Assembly: GCA_900768875.1 (NCBI GenBank)
Contig: CAAGEP010000006.1
Location: 1 to 64,000 of the forward strand
DNA: 64,000 bases
Source: Alphaproteobacteria bacterium
Lineage (GTDB): Bacteria; Pseudomonadota; Alphaproteobacteria; CAAGCB01; CAG-977
Direction of reading: 5' to 3'
Shown here: positions 44,187 through 52,710 of the stretch, in pieces
Layout: the number at the start of each line of letters is the position of its first letter
Position numbering within the stretch: the first letter of the stretch is position 1
The notes under the pieces: generated by a model
Databases searched by the model: none
Told to the model about the DNA's origin: nothing
The model's input: the letters and a program-made list of their open reading frames with translations, nothing else
Made by a program: the position numbers and the translations under genes

Positions 44187-45187
44187 GGGGGGATTCCTCG
44201 GAATTCGGCGGGAACGTTCTTGTCGAACCACAGGCGCAGTTTCGCCAAAGCGGGATGTTCCAAAGCGCGCTCCAACAATCGCCACAGACGCGGCAAGTGC
44301 CGTAAATAAACGGGTTTGCCGTCGCGCACGCACAGACGCACGAAAATGCCCAGCACTTTGGCGTGCCTTTGCGCCGCCAAAACCGCCCAAGAGGTCAAAA
44401 ACGCCTCTGTGTCGGGCAGCTTGTCCGCCATGGCGGAAATGTAGCGGTTTTGCATTTCCGTGAACAATTCGGGGCGAATGTCGCGGCGCGCGTCTTCCAG
44501 CAAGGACATAATGTCATAGGTGACCGCCCCTGCCAGAGCGTCTTGGAAATCCAGCAAACCGCAGGCTTTCAAGCCCGTTCTGCCGTCCAAAATCATCAGA
44601 TTGTCGACGTGATAATCGCGCAAGACGATGGTTTTCGGCATTTTTTGAACCAAGGGGAAGACTTCCTGCCACAACAGCGCGTATTCGTCGGCGGCGGCTT
44701 TGTCCGTTTCATGCCCGAACGCCGCGGGCATAAACCAGTCGGGGAACAGCATCGCTTCGCGCAGCAAAGCGTCGTCGTCATAGGGCGGCAAGCCGTCGGG
44801 AATCGCCGTTTGTGCCTCCAATTTGTGCAAATCGACCAGCAAATCGGTCGCCAAAGCGTACAAAGCGCGTTCGTCTTCGCCTTTTTTCAACAATCGGGTA
44901 TACGTCGCGTCGCCGAAATCCTCCAGCAGGACAAAGCCGTTTTCCTCATCGGCGGCGTAAACGTGCGGCGCGCTGTAGCCCAGTTTTTCCAAGTGGCGCG
45001 CGACTTTTAAAAACGGGCGGACGTTTTCCATCGGGGGCGGCGCGTCCATTAAAACGCGGCTTTCGTTCGGGCGGGTCAATCGGTCGTAATGACGGAAAGA
45101 AGCGTCCGCCGCCAGCAGTTTTCTGTCACCGTCGCTCCAGCCGTTTTGGCGCAAAAAATCGTTCAGCAGAGTCAGTCTGTCCGCCAT
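44171..45187 (-). CDS. amgK: N-acetylmuramate/N-acetylglucosamine anomeric kinase
   Basis: 338 aa aminoglycoside-phosphotransferase-fold kinase. Catalytic loop VLRDYHVDNLM near residue 198 and metal-binding LLDFQDALAGAVTYDIMSLL near 220. AmgK phosphorylates MurNAc at the anomeric position for MurU. ATG 45187 follows GGAGAA. It overlaps the tsaE stop region by 16 bases. With AmpG in the same window it defines the recycling route. Confidence 0.92.
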   Translation of the reverse strand: MADRLTLLNDFLRQNGWSDGDRKLLAADASFRHYDRLTRPNESRVLMDAPPPMENVRPFLKVARHLEKLGYSAPHVYAADEENGFVLLEDFGDATYTRLLKKGEDERALYALATDLLVDLHKLEAQTAIPDGLPPYDDDALLREAMLFPDWFMPAAFGHETDKAAADEYALLWQEVFPLVQKMPKTIVLRDYHVDNLMILDGRTGLKACGLLDFQDALAGAVTYDIMSLLEDARRDIRPELFTEMQNRYISAMADKLPDTEAFLTSWAVLAAQRHAKVLGIFVRLCVRDGKPVYLRHLPRLWRLLERALEHPALAKLRLWFDKNVPAEFRGIPPCLQK

Positions 45188-45639
45188 GATAAATTCTCCA
45201 GTCTTTTGTTCCAGCCGTCGCCGTGCGGAATCAAAGCAATGCGCCGTTCGTCGGGAGCATCGCCCGCCGTGATTCTGATTTCCAAACGGTTGCGCGGATA
45301 AAGCCGTTCCGCCCGTTCCGGCCATTCTATCAAGGATATGCCGTCGCTCAACGCTTCTTCAAACCCCAGCTCGTACACTTCGTCGGGCTGTTTCAATCGG
45401 TACAGGTCAAAATGCCAAATCGTGCCTTTGTCGGTGTCGTACAGCTGAACCAAAGTAAACGTCGGGCTGGGCACGTCTTCGTCGGGCGAGGTCAAAGACT
45501 GCACGAACGCACGGGAAAACACGGTTTTCCCCATGCCCAAATCGCCGTACAGCAAAATCACGTCGCGCGGTTTCGCCAAAGCGGCCAGTGTGCGGGCAAG
45601 GGATTTTGTTCCCGCTTGATTTACGATTGTTTCTGTCAT
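45172..45639 (-). CDS. tsaE: tRNA threonylcarbamoyladenosine biosynthesis ATPase TsaE
   Basis: 155 aa P-loop ATPase that works with TsaB and TsaD to make t6A37 in tRNAs. Walker A GDLGMGKT at residues 32-39, VPSPTFTLVQLY, the IWHFDLYRL strand, and GISLIEWPERAERL. The start shares its A with the stop of the upstream gene (TAATG). Confidence 0.95.
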   Translation of the reverse strand: MTETIVNQAGTKSLARTLAALAKPRDVILLYGDLGMGKTVFSRAFVQSLTSPDEDVPSPTFTLVQLYDTDKGTIWHFDLYRLKQPDEVYELGFEEALSDGISLIEWPERAERLYPRNRLEIRITAGDAPDERRIALIPHGDGWNKRLENLSWRTD

Positions 45640-46505
45640 TACAGGCTGTCGAAAATGGATTTCTTTTTCTTTTGGGTCGGCAGTTTTACCTTCGGCACGG
45701 TGATTTTGGAAGCGCGTTCTTGAATTTGCCGCTGTTGAGCCTGCCATTCCCACGGTGCTTGAAACTGCCCTTCCCACAATCCCGCTTTGTTTTGCCGCGC
45801 TTTTTGTTCATAGGGGACATAAATCGGCGTGATGTTCGGCAAAGCGATTGCCCAGCCCGCTTCGACCATGACCGCCCCCAAATCAAACGACGAAACGGAA
45901 CAGGCCGCCATCAGATCACCTTGACTGTTTTGATTCATGATTTTGCACGATACGGAATCGGAACTGATGATTTCCTGCAGCTTGCGGGCGGAAATATAGC
46001 CGCAGTCATAGGCGCGGTTGTGCGCGTCCGTACAGTTCTGTCCCGCGACGGGCGCAGCGATGCCGTATAACCGGACGGGAATTCCGTTAATGACAAATCT
46101 GTCCCCCGTCAGAATTTTTGAAACGGAACCCTGCAAAACGGGTTGAGCCGATTGCTGCGGCAGACCCGTCTGCGGATTAACGGGTTGAGACGGCAAAGCG
46201 GACGGCGTTTTTTCCGCGGCTTTGTCTTTGTTTGTGAACAGAGCCGTCACATTTTCAATCATATTGCCGCCGGAAACCAACAAAACCATGCCGCCGACCA
46301 AAGCGATAACCAGTCCCAGCGTTGCAAAGCATCCCAAAAATTTCCACAAACTGCGGGTGAATATGAACAACACGATAACACAAACGACGACAATCGCGCC
46401 GCCTGTCAGAAAATCCGCGGGATTGGGGCTTTGGAATTTCAAACTGCCGATATAGGATCCGATCATCGCCAAAAAAAACAGTGCGGCGCGAAAAATGAAG
46501 TGCAT
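45639..46505 (-). CDS. Membrane-anchored staphylococcal-nuclease-fold protein, active site altered
   Basis: 288 aa from ATG 46505 (AAGGAA upstream). Three N-terminal hydrophobic helices (IFRAALFFLAMIGSY, AIVVVCVIVLFIF, LGLVIALVGGMVLLV) are followed by a Pro/Gln linker and a C-terminal OB-fold SNase domain (about residues 130-260). The domain keeps VRLYGIAAP, GYISARKLQEII and GAVMVEAGWAIAL. It lacks residues expected at the active site: the DTPE-type loop reads AAPV, and the second catalytic Arg region reads QGDLMAAC. It is therefore probably not a nuclease. It leads the operon running to addA. A Lys-rich tail (KKKKS) ends the protein. Confidence 0.78.
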   Translation of the reverse strand: MHFIFRAALFFLAMIGSYIGSLKFQSPNPADFLTGGAIVVVCVIVLFIFTRSLWKFLGCFATLGLVIALVGGMVLLVSGGNMIENVTALFTNKDKAAEKTPSALPSQPVNPQTGLPQQSAQPVLQGSVSKILTGDRFVINGIPVRLYGIAAPVAGQNCTDAHNRAYDCGYISARKLQEIISSDSVSCKIMNQNSQGDLMAACSVSSFDLGAVMVEAGWAIALPNITPIYVPYEQKARQNKAGLWEGQFQAPWEWQAQQRQIQERASKITVPKVKLPTQKKKKSIFDSL

Positions 46506-46552
46506 AGTGTGATTCCTTGCAAGGAAAATAGATTCTATGCCCATTAAAGAAA

Positions 46553-46591
46553 AAGCCGCGGCTAAAGTCAATAACCGCGGCTTGTTTTTTT
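46553..46591. terminator. Terminator after the basic protein gene
   Basis: AAGCCGCGG (46553-46561), 13-base loop, CCGCGGCTT (46575-46583). T runs flank it on both strands; on the minus strand it ends the 46602-47309 transcript before the SNase-fold gene. Confidence 0.85.
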
Positions 46592-46601
46592 AGAAAAAGT
46601 T

Positions 46602-47309
46602 TCAGCGAGTGTATTCGTCGCGCTTGCGAACCGTTCTGACCATGTTTGTCCGTTTGGCGGATTGTTCGCGTTCGCGGCGAACTTGCGCCAAATCGCGGCG
46701 TTTGATTTGCTTTCTGTCCAGTCCGCGCAATTCGCGCAACCGTTTGGCGGTCAATTTTTTGCCCCCCAGCTCTTTTTCGGCGATGCGGGCGCGTTCTTTG
46801 GCGCGGGCGCGTTCCAGTCTTTTGCGGTTGAAACGGTTTTTGCGTTCGCTGGGCAACAGACTCAGCCGTCCTTTGCGGCGGCGTTTGCGAATGCCTTCCA
46901 ATCCGCGGACGTCTTTTTTCTTGACATCCATGGGCTTGGTTCTGCCGACCATTTCGGGGGAATACTGCGCTTTGCGCAATTCCTCGCGCGATAAAGCCCC
47001 GTCCATGCCCAATTTGTGTTCTTGGCGCAACATGGCGTCACGCACGCCCAATCCTTCGCGGATTTGGCGGGAATGTTCGGTACGCACCTGCTCGTTTTTG
47101 GATTCGCGTCCCTGTTCGGCGGCGTTTATCTTTTCGGCGTAAAGCTTGTCTTCCGCCTGTTTCGCGGCGCGCGCGGTTTTATACAGAACGTTGTCATTCC
47201 GCGCCGTGTTTGAAAAGGCGTGTTTGTCTTCCTGCCGTTTGGCGCGCTGAGACCAGACCAAATCGCTGTTTTCCGTCAAAAGGATGCGCTTTTTTTTGTT
47301 TTCTTGCAT
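46602..47309 (-). CDS. Very basic, helical protein of unknown function, 235 aa
   Basis: No family recognised. About a third of residues are Arg or Lys. Clusters include GIRKRRRKGR, ERKNRFNRKRLERARAKER and RREREQSAKR. The sequence is almost free of hydrophobic stretches, has no cysteine, and is predicted helical with long charged segments. Such a protein could bind RNA, DNA or the ribosome; nothing shows which. It is a single-gene unit with a near-consensus promoter upstream and a terminator downstream. Confidence 0.75.
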   Translation of the reverse strand: MQENKKKRILLTENSDLVWSQRAKRQEDKHAFSNTARNDNVLYKTARAAKQAEDKLYAEKINAAEQGRESKNEQVRTEHSRQIREGLGVRDAMLRQEHKLGMDGALSREELRKAQYSPEMVGRTKPMDVKKKDVRGLEGIRKRRRKGRLSLLPSERKNRFNRKRLERARAKERARIAEKELGGKKLTAKRLRELRGLDRKQIKRRDLAQVRREREQSAKRTNMVRTVRKRDEYTR

Positions 47310-47357
47310 TGTTTTTCGTCCGAACTTTTAAAGTAGAGAATCGCTCTTTTTGCGTTT

Positions 47358-47386
47358 AGTATACACAAAACCGTCGGTGATGTGAA
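47358..47386 (-). promoter_or_regulatory. Promoter of the basic protein gene
   Basis: Minus strand TTCACA (47386-47381), 17-base spacer, TATACT (47363-47358), each one mismatch from consensus. Confidence 0.75.
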
Positions 47387-47436
47387 GCTTTTTCGACAAA
47401 AAGTTCTGAAAAAATAAATTGTTTCTTTTCAACAAG

Positions 47437-49689
47437 TTATTTAACGGGCAATTTGATGTCGATAATCAAGCGGTCGTCTTTGAAAACGGCTTCGGCCTTT
47501 CCGCCGTGCATTTCCGTCAGATTTTTTGCAAACAGCGTTTCAAACCGTTCGTTAAAAGCGTTTTGCGGCATCGATTCTTTGGAAACGCAAGTGATGGAAA
47601 GCGCCAGAACTTTACGCCGCTGTTCGATTTTAACGGACAAAGTCAGTGCGGTTTGTTCGCGCGCGGCGGAAACGGCAAAGCTTAAAAATGCAAATAAAGC
47701 CTGTTTCAGCCGCCGTTTGTCCGCTACGATTTGCGGCAGTTCGGGCATCGGCATCAGCTGCAGGGAAACGGCGGCTTTGCGGGCTTGCTCCACAGACGAT
47801 TTTATCAATTCCATCAAAACGACCGCGAAATCGATGCAGTCCAGTTCCAAAACCGCAGATCCGCTTTCAATCAAAGCCAAATCCAACGTTTGATCCAGCA
47901 AAAAGCGCGCTTCGGCCGTATCCGCCGCCAGAATTTCACCGCGCATGCGGTTTAAAAACGTTTCGCGCAAACGGTCGGTTTGGGCGGCGGCCTGTTTGAA
48001 CCGCGCCAGCATTTTATCCTTTTCGGCCGCCGCAGCGGCGCTTTTTTCCTCGTTCGTCGCATCGGCGTAAGAAACGAACACGCCGCCGCCCGGAACGCTG
48101 TAAGCGGAAAATTCCAGCACTTTTCCGTCGGGACGCAGAATTTGAAACACTTCGCCCGAATGGGTCGTGATGACGCCCGTCAGCTGTTCTTTCAAAGCAT
48201 CGCGGTTTTTATCCGTTTCAAAAAAAGCCATTTGCTTTTCAATGACTTCCGGAACGGTCAGTACCCCTGTTTCCTGCAAGTTCCAAAGCGATTTATAGGA
48301 ATCGTTCGCGGCTTTCAATCGACCGTCGCGTCCGAACAAAAGAACGGCTTCGCGCAAGTGGTTGAATACCGTTTCCTGCGTTTCGTTCAAAACGGTGACC
48401 GAACGTTCCATGGTCAAATGCCCCGTTACGTCTTCGTACGTCATCAACAAACCGCCCTGCGGGTGGGGAATGATGGTGCGGCACAGTGTCAAACCGGACG
48501 GCAGGTGAATGTTTTCGACCGTTTCGGACACCAGCGACGAAAAGTTTTTCAGTTCCCGGTTTTTATAGGCCGCAAAGTCGCGGTTTTCGGGTAAACGTCT
48601 TTTGTCGCGCAGCATGTCCAGAAAATGCGAATACGTCGGCGCGCCGTCCAACCATTCTTCTTCCAAATCCCACAGATTTAAAAAAGACGTGTTGTAGAAC
48701 CTCAGCCGCGTGTCGGCGTCAAAGACGGCAATAGCGGTTTTCAAATGCTCCAGCACGCCGTTGTGCGCGGCGATGTTCGCGTCCAAACTGTCCTGCAATT
48801 CCCGTTCCGCCGTGATGTCGCGGACAAAGCCCAAAGTCCGCTGATTGCTTAGCGGGATTTCGGACGCTTCCACGCGGCGGCGCTTGCCGTCCATAACAAC
48901 GAATTCGCGGGCTTTGCGTTCTTTTCCCGCGGCGCGGGCGGACGCCGCCAACACACGCGCGTCGCGCGGGGATTTTTCGTAAACCAACTCGGTTCCCTGC
49001 GCGACGGCTTCGTCGGCGGAAGCGTGCAGCGCTTTCGCATAAGCGGCGTTGCAGGCGCGGATGCGCAAATCCGCCCCGCGTAGCCAGACGGGAAACGGCA
49101 GGGCATTGAACGCTTCGGAAAGGATGTTTTGGTGGTTTTGCAAATCTTTTTCGCGAACGGACAATTCGGCGATTTGATTTTGAACGGCAGTGATATCGCG
49201 AAACCATAAAATGTCCAGCAGTCCCGTCTGTTTTTCCGTCAGAGACCGTTTGCCGTCCGCCAAAAAGGAGCGTTTGCCGTCCGTCAGTTCCAACGTGAAC
49301 GGCTGATTGTCAGTCCTCATTCGGGTCAAAGATTCGGCCAGTTTTTCAGCGCTGTCGGGGGTCAGCTTTTCCAGCACGGCTTCAAACGGGGATTTTCTGC
49401 CGTCCGCCAGATTCAGCATGACCGCCAAACGGCGCGAACATTCCGTGCTTTGCAGAAAGCCGACAGCGTTGTATCGCCATAAATAAAAGCCGTCGGACTG
49501 TGTTTCCAGTGCTTCGCAGGCAAGCAAGGCATCACTTTTGCGGGCTTCCGCCGTCCGTTTCGCCCTCAGCGCCGCCGCGACCGCGAAAACCAGCAGGGCG
49601 AAAGAAAGCAGACACAACGCCGCCAGCGTTTTCGGACAGGAAAACGCGAACAAAAATATTTTCGCCAAAAGCAGGTCTATCGTCTTCAT
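47437..49689 (-). CDS. Multi-PAS sensor protein with a degenerate histidine kinase module
   Basis: 750 aa from ATG 49689; an in-frame TTG at 49725 is possible and no site is strong. One N-terminal membrane helix (TLAALCLLSFALLVFAVAAAL). Then about four PAS-like domains: near 60-160, 195-295 (AFNALPFPVWLRGADLRIRA), 310-420 (HLKTAIAVFDADTRLRFYNT) and 435-540 (HLREAVLLFGRDGRLKAAND). The region aligned with the dimerisation helix reads ETFLNRMRGEILAADTAEA and has no phosphoacceptor His. The ATPase part lacks the N-box asparagines (RRLKQALFAFLSFAV). The family usually sits beside tsaE/amgK in Alphaproteobacteria. Likely a signalling scaffold rather than a kinase. Confidence 0.82.
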   Translation of the reverse strand: MKTIDLLLAKIFLFAFSCPKTLAALCLLSFALLVFAVAAALRAKRTAEARKSDALLACEALETQSDGFYLWRYNAVGFLQSTECSRRLAVMLNLADGRKSPFEAVLEKLTPDSAEKLAESLTRMRTDNQPFTLELTDGKRSFLADGKRSLTEKQTGLLDILWFRDITAVQNQIAELSVREKDLQNHQNILSEAFNALPFPVWLRGADLRIRACNAAYAKALHASADEAVAQGTELVYEKSPRDARVLAASARAAGKERKAREFVVMDGKRRRVEASEIPLSNQRTLGFVRDITAERELQDSLDANIAAHNGVLEHLKTAIAVFDADTRLRFYNTSFLNLWDLEEEWLDGAPTYSHFLDMLRDKRRLPENRDFAAYKNRELKNFSSLVSETVENIHLPSGLTLCRTIIPHPQGGLLMTYEDVTGHLTMERSVTVLNETQETVFNHLREAVLLFGRDGRLKAANDSYKSLWNLQETGVLTVPEVIEKQMAFFETDKNRDALKEQLTGVITTHSGEVFQILRPDGKVLEFSAYSVPGGGVFVSYADATNEEKSAAAAAEKDKMLARFKQAAAQTDRLRETFLNRMRGEILAADTAEARFLLDQTLDLALIESGSAVLELDCIDFAVVLMELIKSSVEQARKAAVSLQLMPMPELPQIVADKRRLKQALFAFLSFAVSAAREQTALTLSVKIEQRRKVLALSITCVSKESMPQNAFNERFETLFAKNLTEMHGGKAEAVFKDDRLIIDIKLPVK

Positions 49690-49770
49690 ACAAAAGAAGA
49701 TAAACCGCCGAAACGAAAACAGCAAAACAAAAATTCATCTTAAGAGAGGCTTTTGTTTGAATTAAAGTGC

Positions 49771-49799
49771 TTGATAAAATCGGAAAGGCTTCCTATATT
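49771..49799 (+). promoter_or_regulatory. Promoter of the XRE regulator gene
   Basis: TTGATA (49771-49776), 17-base spacer, TATATT (49794-49799), 43 bases before the ATG. Confidence 0.75.
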
Positions 49800-49842
49800 A
49801 GCGGTAGTAACAAAACTTTAAATTGCATAAAAGGAACAGGCT

Positions 49843-50355
49843 ATGGCAGAAAACAAAAGAGCATATCGCAGCCGCGGCGCTTCCCGCGGCAGAACCGCGG
49901 ACGGGGCACCCAATCCGATTGACGTCCATGTCGGCGCGCGCGTCAAAATGCGCCGCACGCTGTTGGGGATGAGCCAGGAAAAATTGGGCGAAGCCATCGG
50001 GCTGACTTTCCAACAGGTACAGAAATACGAACGCGGCTTGAACCGTATCGGTGCCAGCCGTCTGTTTGATATCAGCAAAGTGTTGGAAGTTCCCATCGGC
50101 TATTTCTTTGACCAAATGGACGAACAGGTCGCCGAACGTTCGCCGCGCATGCTGGCGGGCAACACCGCTTTGGCGGAAGAATCGATTCCGTTCCCGTACG
50201 ATCCGATGAACAAGCGCGAAACGCTGGATTTGGTGCGTGCTTATTATTCCATCACCGACCGCCGCGCCGCGCGCAGAGTGTTTGAGTTGATGCGTTCTTT
50301 GGCGCACTTCGGTTCGGATGAAGAGGAAGAAGAAGTTTCTTACGACGAAGAATAA
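49843..50355 (+). CDS. XRE-family transcriptional regulator
   Basis: 170 aa. A Cro/C1-type helix-turn-helix covers residues about 27-85: IDVHVGARVKMRRTLLGMSQ, KLGEAIGLTFQQVQKYERG and NRIGASRLFDISKVLEV. The pattern is that of the conserved alphaproteobacterial regulator found upstream of metK. An Arg/Gly-rich leader precedes it and the C-terminus is acidic (EEEEEVSYDEE). Possible repressor of this or envelope genes; targets unknown. AAAAGGAAC precedes ATG 49843, and a terminator separates it from metK. Confidence 0.88.
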   Translation: MAENKRAYRSRGASRGRTADGAPNPIDVHVGARVKMRRTLLGMSQEKLGEAIGLTFQQVQKYERGLNRIGASRLFDISKVLEVPIGYFFDQMDEQVAERSPRMLAGNTALAEESIPFPYDPMNKRETLDLVRAYYSITDRRAARRVFELMRSLAHFGSDEEEEEVSYDEE

Positions 50356-50370
50356 AAATCGTTTTCAAAA

Positions 50371-50409
50371 CGTCCGCTTTACTTTATAAACAAAGCGGGC
50401 GTTTTTTTA
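50371..50409 (+). terminator. Terminator between the XRE gene and metK
   Basis: CGTCCGCTTT (50371-50380) pairs with AAAGCGGGCG (50392-50401), one T-G pair, then TTTTTTTA. It lies 40 bases before metK, so metK needs readthrough or a start site I cannot see. Confidence 0.82.
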
Positions 50410-50448
50410 TGCCCGCTTCATACATTTTTGGACATGAGGAGTACATTG

Positions 50449-51618
50449 ATGAGGAAAAATTACCTGTTTACCAGCGAATCCGTATCCGAAGGCCACCCCG
50501 ACAAGGTGTGCGACAGCATTTCGGACACGTTGCTTGATTTGTTTTTGACGCACGATCCGCAGGCGCGTTCCGCCGTCGAAACCGTGGCGACCACCGACCG
50601 CGTCATCATTTGCGGCGAAGCCCGTTTGCCCGAAACCGTCGACAAACGCATGATGGAGGATGCCATCCGCAAATGCATCAAGGACATCGGCTACGAACAA
50701 AAAGGCTTCGACTGGCAGACCGTCGACATTCAAAACTATCTGCACAAACAGTCGTCCGATATTGCGCGCGGCGTCGATGAATCGGAAAACAAAGAGGAAG
50801 GCGCGGGCGACCAAGGCATTATTTTCGGCTATGCGACCAACGAACTGGCGGGGACGGAGTATTCTCCCGCGACTTTGCATCTGTCGCACGGCATTTTGAA
50901 AGAATTGGCGCGCTTGCGTCATTCGGGCGAAGTCAAATGGTTGCGTCCCGACGCGAAAAGCCAAGTAACTTTGATTTATGAAAACGGAATTCCCGTCGGT
51001 GTCGATTCGGTTGTCGTTTCGACTCAGCACACCGAAGACGTTCCTTACGACGAAATCCGCGAAACGGTGCGCGGCGTGGTCAACGGACTGTTGCCGAACG
51101 GCTGGACGGTTGACGACAAAAAATTCTATGTCAATCCGACGGGGCGTTTTGTCACGGGCGGTCCCGACGGCGACACGGGATTGACGGGGCGCAAAATCAT
51201 CGTCGACACTTACGGCGGCGCGGTGGCGCACGGCGGCGGCGCTTTTTCGGGCAAAGACCCGACGAAAGTCGACCGTTCGGCGGCGTATGCGACGCGTTAT
51301 CTGGCGAAAAACGTCGTTGCGGCGGGATTGGCGGACAAAGCGATGATTCAGGTTGCTTACGCCATCGGTGTCGCAAAGCCTTTGGCGGTGTATCTGGAAA
51401 CGTACGGCACGTGCAAAGTGGACGAGGAAAAGCTGGAAAAACTGCTGCCCGAAGTCATGGATTTAAGCCCGCGCGGCATTCGCACTCATCTGAAGCTGAA
51501 CCGTCCGATTTATCTGCCGACGTCGCGCTACGGTCATTTCGGACGCACGCCCGATGTCGAAGGGGCTTTCCCGTGGGAAAAGACGGACTTGGCGGACATT
51601 CTGCGCCGTGAATTTTAA
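50449..51618 (+). CDS. metK: S-adenosylmethionine synthetase
   Basis: 389 aa. It makes SAM from methionine and ATP. Signatures: SVSEGHPDKVCDSISDTLLD at the N-terminus, GAGDQGIIFGYA near 115, and the phosphate-binding GGGAFSGKDPTKVDRSAAY near 260. ATG 50449 is chosen over two earlier in-frame starts because GAGGA lies eight bases before it. trmB follows after ten bases. Confidence 0.97.
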   Translation: MRKNYLFTSESVSEGHPDKVCDSISDTLLDLFLTHDPQARSAVETVATTDRVIICGEARLPETVDKRMMEDAIRKCIKDIGYEQKGFDWQTVDIQNYLHKQSSDIARGVDESENKEEGAGDQGIIFGYATNELAGTEYSPATLHLSHGILKELARLRHSGEVKWLRPDAKSQVTLIYENGIPVGVDSVVVSTQHTEDVPYDEIRETVRGVVNGLLPNGWTVDDKKFYVNPTGRFVTGGPDGDTGLTGRKIIVDTYGGAVAHGGGAFSGKDPTKVDRSAAYATRYLAKNVVAAGLADKAMIQVAYAIGVAKPLAVYLETYGTCKVDEEKLEKLLPEVMDLSPRGIRTHLKLNRPIYLPTSRYGHFGRTPDVEGAFPWEKTDLADILRREF

Positions 51619-51628
51619 GAGGTGACTT

Positions 51629-52369
51629 ATGACGGAAACAGGGTTTAAGGAACATCGCTTTTACGGTCGCCGCAAGGGCAAGAAATTAAAGGAATCCCGC
51701 ATCGTTTTACTGGATTCGTTCTTGCCGAAAGTGCGGTTGCGCGCTTTCGGCGACGGCGAAAAGGTTGACCCGAGGACTCTGTTTCCGTTCCCCGTCGCGC
51801 ACGCGTGGCTAGAGGTCGGATTCGGCGGGGGCGAACACCTTGCCGAACAATCCCGCCGCCATCCCGATACGGGCTTTATCGGCGCGGAAGTGTTTTTGAA
51901 CGGTATCACGTCACTTTTGACGCATTTGACGGGCAAGGAACGCCGCGGCGACGTGGATGAAAACGTCGGATTGGCGGACGGACGCGCTGATAACGTGCGC
52001 GTGTACGACAACGACGTGCGCGACTTGTTTGAACACTTTGCGGACGGCGGGTTTCAGCGTATTTACGTCCTGTTCCCCGATCCGTGGCCGAAGCGCAAAC
52101 ACCGCGATCGCCGCTTTATCGGTCCCAAGAATCTGCCCGTTTTGGCGCGCTTGTTGGAAAAAGGCGGGGAACTGAGAATCGCCAGCGACGATATGACGTA
52201 CATTCGCTGGGCTTTGCAGCATTTGATGGATTCGCCCGACTTTGAATGGACGGCGGAATGTGCGGACGATTGGCGCAAACCGCCCGCCGATTGGGTCAAT
52301 ACGCGTTATGAGTTAAAGGCTTTGGACAAAGGGAAAAAGCCCGTTTATCTGGTATTCAGGAAAAAATAA
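51629..52369 (+). CDS. trmB: tRNA (guanine-N7)-methyltransferase
   Basis: 246 aa Rossmann methyltransferase that forms m7G46 in tRNA with SAM made by the neighbouring MetK. SAM-binding WLEVGFGGGEHLAEQ near residue 67. The family signature FPDPWPKRKHRDRRF lies near 150. The C-terminal motif NTRYELKAL is also typical. It overlaps nothing but sits two bases from the STAS gene. Confidence 0.95.
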   Translation: MTETGFKEHRFYGRRKGKKLKESRIVLLDSFLPKVRLRAFGDGEKVDPRTLFPFPVAHAWLEVGFGGGEHLAEQSRRHPDTGFIGAEVFLNGITSLLTHLTGKERRGDVDENVGLADGRADNVRVYDNDVRDLFEHFADGGFQRIYVLFPDPWPKRKHRDRRFIGPKNLPVLARLLEKGGELRIASDDMTYIRWALQHLMDSPDFEWTAECADDWRKPPADWVNTRYELKALDKGKKPVYLVFRKK

Positions 52370-52371
52370 CC

Positions 52372-52683
52372 GTGCGGGTCAAAGTCAAATCGAACGCGCG
52401 GGAACGCGAGTTTGTTGTTTTCGGTCCTTTTACGGCAAAGGACGAAGAAGTCTTTTTTGATGTTTTTTTGCAGGTGCGCCGTCAATCCGAATCGCAAGTA
52501 GTGTTCAATCTGGCGCAATGCCCGCGCATGGACACGGCGGCGATGGGCATGCTGCTCTTGGCATGTCAGGAAGCGGCAAAACGCGATTTGTCCCGCGTCA
52601 TCCGCGGCGCGTCAGATTCGCTTGCAAAACAGTTGAAAGCCTGCGGCTTTGAAAAATTTTATTTTTTCCAACAAAGGGCTTGA
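52372..52683 (+). CDS. STAS-domain protein (anti-sigma factor antagonist type)
   Basis: 103 aa, a single STAS domain. GTG start at 52372, two bases after trmB. The conserved phosphorylation loop, usually D-S-S/A-G, reads MDTAAMGMLL, so the acceptor would be a Thr. Core strand QVVFNLAQCP and the following helix LACQEAAKR match the fold. SpoIIAA-like proteins bind anti-sigma kinases or other partners; no such partner lies in the window. Confidence 0.75.
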   Translation: MRVKVKSNAREREFVVFGPFTAKDEEVFFDVFLQVRRQSESQVVFNLAQCPRMDTAAMGMLLLACQEAAKRDLSRVIRGASDSLAKQLKACGFEKFYFFQQRA

Positions 52684-52710
52684 AAACGGCGGAAAAGTCT
52701 GCTATCCGTA

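Noticed and set aside
50356..50448. SAM riboswitch in front of metK
   Set aside because: The gap has only 93 bases and is explained by a simple intrinsic terminator and a ribosome site; no room for, or pattern of, a SAM-I or SAM-II aptamer.
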